The notes under the pieces: generated by a model
Database searches by the model: none
Told to the model about the DNA's origin: nothing
The model's input: the letters and a program-made list of their open reading frames with translations, nothing else
Shown: positions 22,247 to 28,222 of the stretch, piece after piece
How the letters are laid out: every line of letters starts with the position of its first letter
How positions within the stretch are numbered: the stretch's first letter is position 1
Translations under genes and position numbers: made by a program
Virus record (IMG/VR): IMGVR_UViG_3300021178_000024
Location: 1-41,283 of that record
DNA from: a virus
Strand: one strand, 5' to 3'
DNA length: 41,283 nucleotides

Positions 22247-22794
22247 GATGACTGCCCTTCATGCAACTTTTTGATTGCTTCCTCGCCAATCAGCAGCCGC
22301 AACTTTAACGCCACTTCCATGCACGCATGGTAAATCTTCTCGTCTTTGCGTGAGTCAGGATTAAACCCTAGACCATCTGCCCATTCCTCGAAATTTGCGT
22401 ACTCGATCACGTCAGCATCTAGAACTAGTGAGTACATCACATCACGCAGTGCCGGCGCAGGGATAGGTTTGTTAGCAATGATTCCGCCATACCGACCCGT
22501 TTCGCACGCGCGACGCACTATCACAACGTCATGGATACTTGGTCGCATCGACGGTTGATATCCTGGAATGTACGCAATCCCTTGCTGATAGTCAGTAGCT
22601 AGCGCGCCCGGTTGCACTTGGCCATCGATAGGTGAAAGCTTACCAATACCCACGACCCAGTTTAGCGACAACTCATGCAATCCAGGATTTGACTTCGCAT
22701 TGCGTGACAAACTGAACGGAACAAACGTCGCGCCGTAATGCAGTTGCAGCGTATCCAGGAATTCGTCAATCTTTGCGTTTTGTTCGGCCCTCAT
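22243..22794 (-). CDS. Conserved-type phage hypothetical protein (183 aa)
   Basis: ATG 22794 with GGGGA upstream; the stop overlaps the next ATG. The protein reads FVPFSLSRNAKSNPGLHELS, SLNWVVGIGKLSPI, then ALATDYQQGIAYIPGY and a helical end (DVMYSLVLDADVIEYANFEE, WADGLGFNPDSR). I recognise this as a type common in phages with no known function. Base composition is less GC-rich than in the replication genes. Confidence 0.65.
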   Translation of the reverse strand: MRAEQNAKIDEFLDTLQLHYGATFVPFSLSRNAKSNPGLHELSLNWVVGIGKLSPIDGQVQPGALATDYQQGIAYIPGYQPSMRPSIHDVVIVRRACETGRYGGIIANKPIPAPALRDVMYSLVLDADVIEYANFEEWADGLGFNPDSRKDEKIYHACMEVALKLRLLIGEEAIKKLHEGQSS

Positions 22795-22988
22795 TTGTTT
22801 CCCCTATAACGTGGTTTCGACATGCGAGTGGCTATCACTAAATCACAGTCATGATAGGGCGTTTCATGTTGGTCACTCACTTGCCGTATGTCAATCAACG
22901 TTACCTGACCCGCGAGAATGCCCGCAAACCGGCTTTTTAGCCACTCTGCGGCCCGTTCGCACGCGGCCGCGGGTGTCGGCACGTCCAA
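22791..22988 (-). CDS. Small hypothetical protein (65 aa), start uncertain
   Basis: The frame opens with TTG 22988 or GTG 22982. The protein (ACERAAEWLKSRFAGILAGQ, VTLIDIRQVSDQHETPYHDC) has a helix and strand pattern like a real small domain. A competing ATG frame (23040 to 22891) codes an Arg-rich 49-residue peptide over the same bases. I prefer this one on composition. Confidence 0.45.
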   Translation of the reverse strand: MDVPTPAAACERAAEWLKSRFAGILAGQVTLIDIRQVSDQHETPYHDCDLVIATRMSKPRYRGNK

Positions 22989-23041
22989 TACGCTTCACCA
23001 CCGACCCGCGCACCGCGTGATTGATCCGGAAATGTGGCATA

Positions 23042-23266
23042 TCAATCGCTCCACATTTCCCGCATTGCGGCAATTGCGGCCGCTTGCGTATCGTACGGGC
23101 CGAACGGGTCCGAGTCGGGCAAGCATCCCGGGAAGCAAAACCAGTAGTACCACCCCGGACCGTCGCAATCACTGTCCTGTTTCGCGTCGCCTTGGTACCA
23201 GACTTCCACGTCTGGCAGCGCGTAGGTTTCATTCTCGCGGGTCGGATCGCTATAGACACGCATCAT
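23042..23266 (-). CDS. Small hypothetical protein with YALPDVEV motif (74 aa)
   Basis: ATG 23266 (or 23263) follows GAGG. The protein contains YALPDVEVWYQGDAKQ and then an aromatic, Asp/Gly/Pro-rich part (GPGWYYWFCFPGCLPD) and a helical end. The YALPDVEV phrase is shared with the adjacent upstream gene, pointing to an internal duplication. Unknown function. Confidence 0.55.
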   Translation of the reverse strand: MMRVYSDPTRENETYALPDVEVWYQGDAKQDSDCDGPGWYYWFCFPGCLPDSDPFGPYDTQAAAIAAMREMWSD

Positions 23267-23400
23267 TGCACCTCGTTACGGTCGGCGCCGCGTTGCCAAT
23301 ACTCTACCGCTTCACGCGCGGTCATCTCGAAGACTTCCACATCAGGCAGCGCATACTTGTCAATGTGATAGATTACGGGTACCTTTTCACGCTTACTCAT
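23263..23400 (-). CDS. Small hypothetical protein with YALPDVEV motif (45 aa)
   Basis: ATG 23400 lies in the end of the upstream gene and the TGA overlaps the next start. It codes MSKREKVPVIYHIDKYALPD, then VEVFEMTAREAVEYWQRG. It shares YALPDVEV with the next gene and exactly fills the gap between two genes. Confidence 0.5.
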   Translation of the reverse strand: MSKREKVPVIYHIDKYALPDVEVFEMTAREAVEYWQRGADRNEVQ

Positions 23401-24058
23401 TTGATCCTCTTTTTGCGAGTGTGCGCAGCAATTCGGCCGCTTCCGCTAACGCACTAATAGTTGTGGGACAATTCTCGTTTGTTAATGCCCGGATCGTATC
23501 TAATTGCGAAGCAACCGCTAACGCTCGAAAACACGCGGCCTGATACGCAATCAATTCCATATATTCCGGCGCATCCATACATTCGCGCGCAAGGTCGTGC
23601 GTTACTGAGTTTAGATACTCATCGCCAGCGTTTGATTCGATTCCCCATAACTCACGATGTGCCCCGCTTGCCTCGTGAGTTACGACTATTCCCACATAAT
23701 GCCATTCGTCATTACACCATGCGCGCAAGTATTCAAAATCCGCTTGTACCGCTACCGCAGCTACTTGATGGGGAGTTAATCCATGTGATGCGGCACGTTC
23801 CCCCGGTCCCCAGTGATCACGCAATGCAATTGTGATAGCTGCCTGCCAGTCATACAGACACGCGCCGCTAACTCCTCGTTCTGATAAATAACGTTCACCT
23901 GGACGCTTAGGAATAGCGGGGTTGCGCGATATTTGCCGTACCGGCCCATGTCCGTCCGACATTTTCCACGGTACCAGCGACCCCTCGTTCGTAACAATTT
24001 CAACATTGAACATTACACCGTCAACGATCAATGTATCTTTGCTTTCAACGTTACTCAT
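23393..24058 (-). CDS. Conserved-type phage hypothetical protein (221 aa)
   Basis: ATG 24058 follows AAAGG; an in-frame ATG at 24085 lies in the preceding gene. Residues 5-60 are beta-rich (TLIVDGVMFNVEIVTNEGSL, DGHGPVRQISRN), then GACLYDWQAAITIALRDHWG and AVQADFEYLRAWCNDEWHYV, phrases seen in phage proteins of unknown function. The C-terminal third is helical. Lower GC content than the distal replication genes. Confidence 0.6.
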   Translation of the reverse strand: MSNVESKDTLIVDGVMFNVEIVTNEGSLVPWKMSDGHGPVRQISRNPAIPKRPGERYLSERGVSGACLYDWQAAITIALRDHWGPGERAASHGLTPHQVAAVAVQADFEYLRAWCNDEWHYVGIVVTHEASGAHRELWGIESNAGDEYLNSVTHDLARECMDAPEYMELIAYQAACFRALAVASQLDTIRALTNENCPTTISALAEAAELLRTLAKRGSNE

Positions 24059-24189
24059 TTGGATCGCCCTTTCAATCTTTTGCAATGTGCAATTTGATTA
24101 TCCCCACGGTTGACCGCGTGCCACGTTGCGCCGTCTTGATCCATGAACCACGCGGTGCCGCTGCTATTGCCTGTTGACTCACGTCCCAT
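24055..24189 (-). CDS. First gene of leftward run, small protein (44 aa)
   Basis: ATG 24189 to TGA 24055, overlapping the next ATG (ATGA). The peptide reads GTAWFMDQDGATWHAVNRGD, then NQIAHCKRLKGRSK, a small basic protein. It lies about 20 bp downstream of the predicted start of a good candidate promoter (24215-24242). Confidence 0.5.
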   Translation of the reverse strand: MGRESTGNSSGTAWFMDQDGATWHAVNRGDNQIAHCKRLKGRSK

Positions 24190-24214
24190 TCCCCATCATC
24201 ATGTCCACCCCTCT

Positions 24215-24242
24215 ATTATCGTCCCCTAGCCGAGAAGATCAA
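24215..24242 (-). promoter_or_regulatory. Candidate leftward promoter (early run)
   Basis: On the minus strand, TTGATC (24242-24237) and GATAAT (24220-24215) are separated by 16 bp. The boxes match consensus at four and five of six positions. Transcription would begin near 24208, about 20 bp before the first leftward start codon. An ACCGACCG-type element lies 8 bp upstream of the -35 box. Confidence 0.5.
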
Positions 24243-24249
24243 GCCCGAC

Positions 24250-24265
24250 CCGACGAACGGTCGGT
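24250..24265 (-). repeat. 16-bp element ACCGACCGTTCGTCGG, inverted copy
   Basis: Exact on the minus strand here and on the plus strand at 24647-24662, with a one-mismatch copy at 24689-24704. Each copy contains a CCGAC...GTCGG inverted repeat. A binding site for a phage regulator or replication protein is plausible. Confidence 0.5.
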
Positions 24266-24390
24266 TGGGGGAGCTGTTGTAGGGTCATCCGTTCGGCCTA
24301 GACCACTCAGCCTCCCCTCCTCCCCATCCATTCATCTCTGTACCCCCCGGGCATTTCCCGGGCTCGGGCTGGCGGCCTGAGAATGTAAGT

Positions 24391-24406
24391 GTTGTAAGAT
24401 TACAAC
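24391..24406. repeat. Palindrome GTTGTAA-GA-TTACAAC beside A-rich run
   Basis: Perfect 7-bp arms with a 2-bp centre, followed on the plus strand by eight A and TATCTATA. The A-run is on the wrong side for a leftward terminator and there is no gene to its left on the plus strand, so an operator or an unwinding site is more likely. Confidence 0.45.
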
Positions 24407-24450
24407 AAAAAAAATATCTATACCCTTACTATCTACGCGGCCGGCTTGCG

Positions 24451-24464
24451 CCGGCATATGCCGG
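24451..24464. repeat. 14-bp perfect palindrome CCGGCATATGCCGG
   Basis: Preceded by a related GCCGGC-TTGC-GCCGGC arrangement (24439-24455). It lies almost exactly midway between the two inverted copies of the ACCGACCG element. Confidence 0.45.
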
Positions 24465-24599
24465 TCCCCCATAGGGATGAATGGATGGGGAATACGCTAT
24501 TTTGGGGCGTAGCGACTAGTGGGAGTGGGGGATTGACATGGCGGGAATAGGGGAGGAGTGGGGCTCGCTTCCTTAGATTTACCTCTCAGCAGTCTAGAG

Positions 24600-24628
24600 A
24601 TCGTACTCTCTCCGGGGAGAGTGAGCAA
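24600..24628 (-). promoter_or_regulatory. Candidate second leftward promoter
   Basis: On the minus strand, TTGCTC (24628-24623) and TACGAT (24605-24600) are 17 bp apart; the spacer contains a near-palindrome (ACTCTC...GAGAGT, 24605-24622). A copy of the 12-bp motif (24621-24632) overlaps the -35 box. Confidence 0.3.
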
Positions 24629-24632
24629 TCAC
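24621..24632. repeat. 12-bp motif copy GTGAGCAATCAC
   Basis: One mismatch from GTGAGCACTCAC. Overlaps the -35 box of the candidate leftward promoter. Confidence 0.4.
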
Positions 24633-24646
24633 TACGCCGACCGGCC

Positions 24647-24704
24647 ACCGACCGTTCGTCGGGCCAAACCGACCGCTAGTCTGGCGAGACCGACCGTCCG
24701 TCGG
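24647..24704 (+). repeat. Two direct copies of the ACCGACCG-type element
   Basis: ACCGACCGTTCGTCGG at 24647-24662 and ACCGACCGTCCGTCGG at 24689-24704, 42 bp apart (four helical turns), with a partial copy ACCGACCGCTAG between them at 24668. Iteron-like spacing. Confidence 0.5.
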
Positions 24705-24721
24705 CCCGAGGAGAGGGAGAT

Positions 24722-24733
24722 GTGAGTGCTCAC
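24722..24733. repeat. 12-bp motif copy GTGAGTGCTCAC
   Basis: Arms GTGAG and CTCAC around TG. The exact reverse complement of the copy at 38822-38833. Confidence 0.45.
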
Positions 24734-24779
24734 TCCCACCAGAGGAGAGCGAAGACGCATTCCCGGTACGCGAAACCCC

Positions 24780-24795
24780 GGGGGGTGAGCCCCCC
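24780..24795. repeat. GC hairpin GGGGGG-TGAG-CCCCCC
   Basis: A perfect 6-bp G/C stem with a 4-base loop; no T-run on either side, so not an intrinsic terminator. Confidence 0.4.
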
Positions 24796-24815
24796 GCAGA
24801 CACCCCGGCCGGAGG

Positions 24816-24837
24816 ACAACGGCGCTAGCGCCGTTGT
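24816..24837. repeat. 22-bp perfect palindrome centred on GCTAGC
   Basis: The 11-bp arm ACAACGGCGCT is followed directly by its reverse complement AGCGCCGTTGT. It is the longest perfect palindrome I see in the window and lacks a T-run, so an operator or replication site is more likely than a terminator. Confidence 0.55.
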
Positions 24838-24910
24838 TGCGTCCGAGCGTCACTCCCACACCCCAACCCACCACCCTTTGTTGCGTGGATACAACACCAC
24901 CCCACCCTAG

Positions 24911-24955
24911 TGATATGTGGCATATCAGTGGGGAGTATCGTAGCTGGCCTACGAT
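24911..24955. repeat. Two adjacent operator-like inverted repeats
   Basis: TGATATG-TGG-CATATCA at 24911-24927 and ATCGTAG-CTGGC-CTACGAT at 24937-24955. Both have perfect 7-bp arms and short spacers, with centres 27 bp apart. Confidence 0.5.
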
Positions 24956-24962
24956 TGGGCCG

Positions 24963-24974
24963 GTGGGTGCTCAC
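24963..24974. repeat. 12-bp motif copy GTGGGTGCTCAC
   Basis: One mismatch from GTGAGTGCTCAC. Confidence 0.35.
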
Positions 24975-25038
24975 AAAGCCGGATAGTGAGTGGAATTCTA
25001 CCCATTTGGGCTTGGGGATATACTCATTCGGCGCCGGG

Positions 25039-25067
25039 TTGCGTGGAAAGCGACCCGGGGGTATGAT
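25039..25067 (+). promoter_or_regulatory. Candidate rightward (late) promoter
   Basis: TTGCGT at 25039-25044 and TATGAT at 25062-25067 with a 17-bp spacer; the -10 box matches at five of six positions. Transcription would start near 25074, inside the inverted repeat at 25068-25087, and about 30 bp before the first late gene. Confidence 0.45.
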
Positions 25068-25087
25068 CGGAGTGAGTCATCACTCCG
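25068..25087. promoter_or_regulatory. Operator-like inverted repeat CGGAGTGA-GTCA-TCACTCCG
   Basis: Perfect 8-bp arms with a 4-bp centre, placed directly after the -10 box of the late promoter. It contains a two-mismatch copy of the 12-bp motif (25072-25083). The position suits repression of late transcription or an RNA hairpin at the 5' end of the late message. Confidence 0.5.
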
Positions 25088-25102
25088 AGAGGTGGTCGCG
25101 TC

Positions 25103-25633
25103 GTGGCACAGGTTCAGCTCCAGAGGGTGAGGTATAACCATGATAAGGTTATTGATTTGGTGCTGAGCGATCCGTGGATCAGCCAACGGGAGATTGCGGG
25201 CCATTTCGGGATCACGGAGAGTTGGCTTTCGGTCTGCATGAACTCCGAGTCGTTCAAGGAAGCGCTGGCGGCCCGGAAAGAGGAGATTATTGATCCGATT
25301 CTAAAGGCCGGGATCGAGGACAGGCTTAAGAGTGTACTCCAGCTCAGCCTGGAGGTGTTGGACGAGAAGCTGAGGGACCAGAGGAATGGGAATCTTGCGG
25401 TGAGGGTTCTGGAGCATGGTTCGAGAGCGTTGGGATATGGGGCTCGTCCGGTGGGTCCTCCGGTGCAGGTCCAGACGTATGTTGCTGTGGTGCCTGCGAA
25501 GGCTCTTAATGCTCAGGCGTGGGTCGCGGATCACGCGCCAGGCGCACTCGAAGCCCCCGTCGAGGCTATCCAGATCACGCAGAGGGTAGAAGTGAACCCC
25601 GGGGGCCCCATTAATGAGGGACAGACACTTTGA
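25103..25633 (+). CDS. Putative terminase small subunit (176 aa)
   Basis: A GTG start with GAGGTGG upstream. Residues 12-50 contain a helix-turn-helix (DKVIDLVLSDPWISQREIAG, HFGITESWLSVCMNSESFKE), residues 55-110 a helical oligomerisation-like region, and the end is Pro/Val-rich. The size, the HTH and the position two genes before the large terminase fit the small subunit, which recognises phage DNA for packaging. The family itself is poorly conserved, so the name rests largely on context. Confidence 0.65.
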   Translation: MAQVQLQRVRYNHDKVIDLVLSDPWISQREIAGHFGITESWLSVCMNSESFKEALAARKEEIIDPILKAGIEDRLKSVLQLSLEVLDEKLRDQRNGNLAVRVLEHGSRALGYGARPVGPPVQVQTYVAVVPAKALNAQAWVADHAPGALEAPVEAIQITQRVEVNPGGPINEGQTL

Positions 25634-25767
25634 CCCTAGTCGAACAGCGCGCAGTGCTGTGGGCCTATCTCCTCCTGATGGTCGAGCAACAGGATATGCA
25701 CGGAATTCGCGATGCGTGTGTGGATATTGAGAAGTTGGATGCGAGGATAGAGGAGCAAAATGCCTGA
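25630..25767 (+). CDS. Small hypothetical protein (45 aa)
   Basis: A TTG start overlaps the previous stop (TTGA), and the TGA overlaps the next gene's ATG by 8 bp. The peptide (TLVEQRAVLWAYLLLMVEQQ, ACVDIEKLDARIEEQNA) is helical. The frame fills the gap exactly, which is the main support. Confidence 0.45.
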   Translation: MTLVEQRAVLWAYLLLMVEQQDMHGIRDACVDIEKLDARIEEQNA

Positions 25768-26014
25768 TCAGTCGTCGAGTGACCCCCAGATCCTCTCCAA
25801 GGTGCTCCGGACCAAGCTCGGGCTACCCTGGGAGCCGCGCTGGGACACTGCCCAGTTGCCTCCCGAGGCCGTGACCGCGGACCAGAACCTCTTCCGCGCC
25901 GGGGGTGGGTATGCGCCGCTGCCCCAAGCCAACATGGGCACCATGCAAGCGGCCCGCGACCTCGCCAATCCGCTCGTGCGCCAGCAGCTCGGCCTACCCC
26001 CGCGGATCATGTAG
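25760..26014 (+). CDS. Small hypothetical protein before large terminase (84 aa)
   Basis: ATG 25760 follows AGAGGAG. The protein (QILSKVLRTKLGLPWEPRWD, then NLFRAGGGYAPLPQANMGTM) is Pro/Gln-rich with little regular structure visible. Unknown; the position hints at packaging or head assembly. Confidence 0.6.
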   Translation: MPDQSSSDPQILSKVLRTKLGLPWEPRWDTAQLPPEAVTADQNLFRAGGGYAPLPQANMGTMQAARDLANPLVRQQLGLPPRIM

Positions 26015-26050
26015 ATTGTCAACCCAATTGTCAACCTAGTTGTCTAAATC
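26015..26050 (+). repeat. 12-bp tandem repeat at the large terminase start
   Basis: ATTGTCAACCCA, ATTGTCAACCTA and GTTGTCTAAATC follow one another (26015-26026, 26027-26038, 26039-26050). The third unit contains the TTG that opens the terminase frame. No Shine-Dalgarno sequence is present in this leader. Confidence 0.6.
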
Positions 26051-27536
26051 CCCTTTACAATCAATAATTTGGGCGCCCCAGGCTGGGCCTCAAACCGCCA
26101 TGATCGCCTGCCCCGTGTTCGAGGTGTTCTACGGTGGGGCGCGCGGTGGGGGAAAGACCGATGGCATGATCGGGGATTGGCTCGATCACTCCGCGGCGCA
26201 CGGTGAGCATGCGATCGGGGTGTTCTTCCGCCGTACCTACAAGCAGCTCGGCGAGGTGATCGCCCGCACGAAGCAACTCTTCCCCAAGATTGGTGCGAAG
26301 TGGAATGGGGAGAGGGACGAATGGACCATGCCGGGGGGCGCCCGCCTCCTCTTCCGCCACCTGGAGCGCGACGAAGATGCCGAAAACTACCAAGGTTGGA
26401 ACATTTCCCGCCTATACGTGGAAGAGGTTACGAATTTCCCCTCTGCGGCTCCAATCAACAAGCTGCGCGCAATTGTTCGAAGCACTGCTCCGGGAGTTCG
26501 GCCCGGAATGCGCCTCACAGGTAATCCTGGAGGTCCGGGTCACGCCTGGGTTAAGCGGCGCTATATCGACCCTGCGCCGGCAGGCTACGAGATCCTAGCG
26601 GAGGAGTTCCAGAATCCTTGGACGCGGGAAACGGTCAAGCTCGAGAGGGTCTTCATCCCCGCCAAACTCATCGACAACCGCCTGCTGATGGAGAACCAGC
26701 CGCTCTACGTGGCGCAGCTCCAGCAAGCCGGCTCCAAGCAGCTCGTCGATGCGTGGTTGCTGGGCAAGTGGGAGATGATCGCCGGGGCCTTCTTCACCGA
26801 GTTCGACCCCGTGCGCCACATCCTGCCGGCAAGCTTCCTCTCCAAAATCCCGAAGCACTCCCTAATGTTCCGCTCGTTCGACTGGGGCTTCGCCAAACCT
26901 TTCAGCGTGGGGTGGTATGTCGTCTCTGATGGATCTTTCGGACTGCCTGCCGGCGCACTTGTCCAGATTAGAGAGTGGTACGGGTGCACCGGAATCCCCA
27001 ATGAGGGTCTTCGCCTCGATGCACATGTTGTGGCTCGCGGGATCAAGGCGGCAGATCGTGAGTTGCTTGATGGACATGGACTTCGCCTTCGATATGGTGT
27101 GGCTGACCCCTCAATCTTCATCCGAGATGGCGGCCCTAGTATCGCGGAGGCAATGTATGGGCAGGGCGTGATGTGGAACCGGGCGGATAACAAGAGGGAG
27201 CCGGGGTGGCAGCAGATCCGTCGGCGGCTCAACGGGGATGCGGGCAAGCCCATGCTCTACTTTCTGGAGACCTGTGATGACACCATCCGCACTCTCCCAG
27301 TGCTCCAGCACGACTCCCGCGTCCTGCATAACGAGGATCTGGACTCCGAGGGGGAGGACCACGCGGCCGACAGCCTGAGATATGCGTGTATGAGCCGCCC
27401 CTGGGTCGTCGGGTTGGAGCAACCGGCCCGCCTGAACTTCCCCAAGCTCCCCCAGGAGATGACCTTCGCAGACCTACTTGCAGCCAACACCAAAAGGCGT
27501 ATGATGGGCGAAGTAAGCGCTAACTTGGAGCCTTGA
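26040..27536 (+). CDS. Terminase large subunit (TerL), DNA-packaging ATPase/nuclease
   Basis: Walker A GGARGGGKT is at residues 32-40, Walker B LYVEE near 125-129, and a coupling-type motif LTGNPGGPGH follows near 160. The C-terminal RNase H-like nuclease shows FDWGFAKPFSVGWY near 280, GVADPSIF near 353 and GEDHAADSLRYA near 437, supplying the acidic residues. It drives genome translocation into the prohead and cuts the concatemer. The TTG at 26040 keeps the conserved lead-in IIWAPQAGPQTAMIACPVFE; the first ATG (26100) would lose part of it. No ribosome site is visible for either. Confidence 0.92.
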   Translation: MSKSPLQSIIWAPQAGPQTAMIACPVFEVFYGGARGGGKTDGMIGDWLDHSAAHGEHAIGVFFRRTYKQLGEVIARTKQLFPKIGAKWNGERDEWTMPGGARLLFRHLERDEDAENYQGWNISRLYVEEVTNFPSAAPINKLRAIVRSTAPGVRPGMRLTGNPGGPGHAWVKRRYIDPAPAGYEILAEEFQNPWTRETVKLERVFIPAKLIDNRLLMENQPLYVAQLQQAGSKQLVDAWLLGKWEMIAGAFFTEFDPVRHILPASFLSKIPKHSLMFRSFDWGFAKPFSVGWYVVSDGSFGLPAGALVQIREWYGCTGIPNEGLRLDAHVVARGIKAADRELLDGHGLRLRYGVADPSIFIRDGGPSIAEAMYGQGVMWNRADNKREPGWQQIRRRLNGDAGKPMLYFLETCDDTIRTLPVLQHDSRVLHNEDLDSEGEDHAADSLRYACMSRPWVVGLEQPARLNFPKLPQEMTFADLLAANTKRRMMGEVSANLEP

Positions 27537-27540
27537 GCCC

Positions 27541-27852
27541 ATGTCTTTCAACAACGTCACCAATCCGGCCCCTTCTGAGTATACCCAGATCAGCGGTGCC
27601 ACAACCGTCACGATTGGCCCCACGGTGGCTACCTATGAAGGCTTTGCGGTGGTGACTGCCGGTACTGCAATCACAATCTATGACAATAGTGCGGCCTCAG
27701 GCACGTTATTGGTCAATGCAGCCCCCACTACCACCCTCGGCTACCAAGCTTTTTGTCCCACAGACGGCCTGCAAAGCAAATCAGGCTTTTTGACCGTTGT
27801 GACTACGGGGGCGGGGGTGGTGAATGTCTTCTATGCCCGTCAGATTCCCTAG
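27541..27852 (+). CDS. Small beta-rich structural-type protein (103 aa)
   Basis: ATG 27541 has GGAG at the end of the terminase gene. The protein is made of alternating Val/Thr strands (TVTIGPTVATYEGFAVVTAG, TAITIYDNSAASGTLLVN, SGFLTVVTTGAGVVNVFYAR), as in small decoration or fibre-like proteins. Unknown function; it lies in the packaging/head block. Confidence 0.6.
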   Translation: MSFNNVTNPAPSEYTQISGATTVTIGPTVATYEGFAVVTAGTAITIYDNSAASGTLLVNAAPTTTLGYQAFCPTDGLQSKSGFLTVVTTGAGVVNVFYARQIP

Positions 27853-27861
27853 GAGCCATCC

Positions 27862-28020
27862 ATGAGCACTCTCTTCTTCGGCTACGTCGTCCCCTATGGC
27901 TCGTTTGCCTTCCTCGGTGGCCTTGCCGGTTGGTACGGGCATATGCACTTTGGAGCTAAGGCCCAGGCGGTCGCCAACAGCGCCGCCGCGGTGGTGTCAG
28001 AAGTCAAGAAGGATATCTGA
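27862..28020 (+). CDS. Small membrane protein (52 aa)
   Basis: ATG 27862 follows AGGAG. One hydrophobic segment ([20 protein letters not shown], then WYGHMHF) is followed by an Ala/Val-rich charged helix ([20 protein letters not shown]). An unusual place for a membrane protein, between the terminase and portal. Role unknown. Confidence 0.5.
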   Translation: MSTLFFGYVVPYGSFAFLGGLAGWYGHMHFGAKAQAVANSAAAVVSEVKKDI

Positions 28021-28024
28021 CAAC

Positions 28025-28222
28025 ATGCCGCCCGTCTCCGAAGCCCAGCGCCGCGCCATGAGGGCCGCGGCGAGCGGCCACTCCACCCTTGGCATCCCGA
28101 AGAGCGTCGGGCAGGAGTTCTCCGAAGCCGACGAGGGCGGCAAGCTACCCAAACGCAAGCGCGAAGTCATGAAGGTTCGATCCGAAGGCCACCACGCCAC
28201 ATTCCGCAGGGGAAAGTCATGA
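28025..28222 (+). CDS. Small basic phage protein (65 aa)
   Basis: ATG 28025 is chosen because an earlier in-frame start overlaps the membrane protein. The sequence [20 protein letters not shown], then [20 protein letters not shown], is a type widespread in phage head regions without known function. The last 17 residues ([17 protein letters not shown]) are nearly repeated at the start of the next gene. Confidence 0.65.
   Translation: MPPVSEAQRRAMRAAASGHSTLGIPKSVGQEFSEADEGGKLPKRKREVMKVRSEGHHATFRRGKS

Larger units (their letters stand above)
24321..24491. repeat. Long-range inverted repeat, 16-bp arms
   Basis: TCCCCATCCATTCATC at 24321-24336 is the exact reverse complement of 24476-24491. The 139 bp between hold the AT-rich block and two palindromes, so a cruciform or looped structure is possible. 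Confidence 0.5.
24190..25102. promoter_or_regulatory. Divergent control region, no gene, dense in palindromes
   Basis: This 913-bp stretch separates the leftward and rightward gene runs and contains no convincing gene. It holds a leftward promoter near 24230, a second weaker one near 24610, a rightward promoter near 25050, at least eight inverted repeats, three copies of an ACCGACCG-type element, four copies of the GTGAGYRCTCAC motif and one AT-rich block (24400-24425) flanked by GC-rich palindromes. It is the best candidate for the main transcription switch and for an origin of replication. The individual elements are listed separately. Confidence 0.7.

Noticed and set aside
24340-24370. CCCGGG-CATTT-CCCGGG hairpin as a terminator
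   Set aside because: There is no T-run on either strand and no gene ends nearby.
24533-24561. TTGACA at 24533-24538 as a rightward promoter
   Set aside because: A perfect -35 box, but no -10-like sequence 16-18 bp downstream and no gene follows closely.
25019-25024. TATACT as -10 of another late promoter
   Set aside because: The sequence 17 bp upstream (TTCTAC) is a poor -35 box; the pair at 25039-25067 is better.
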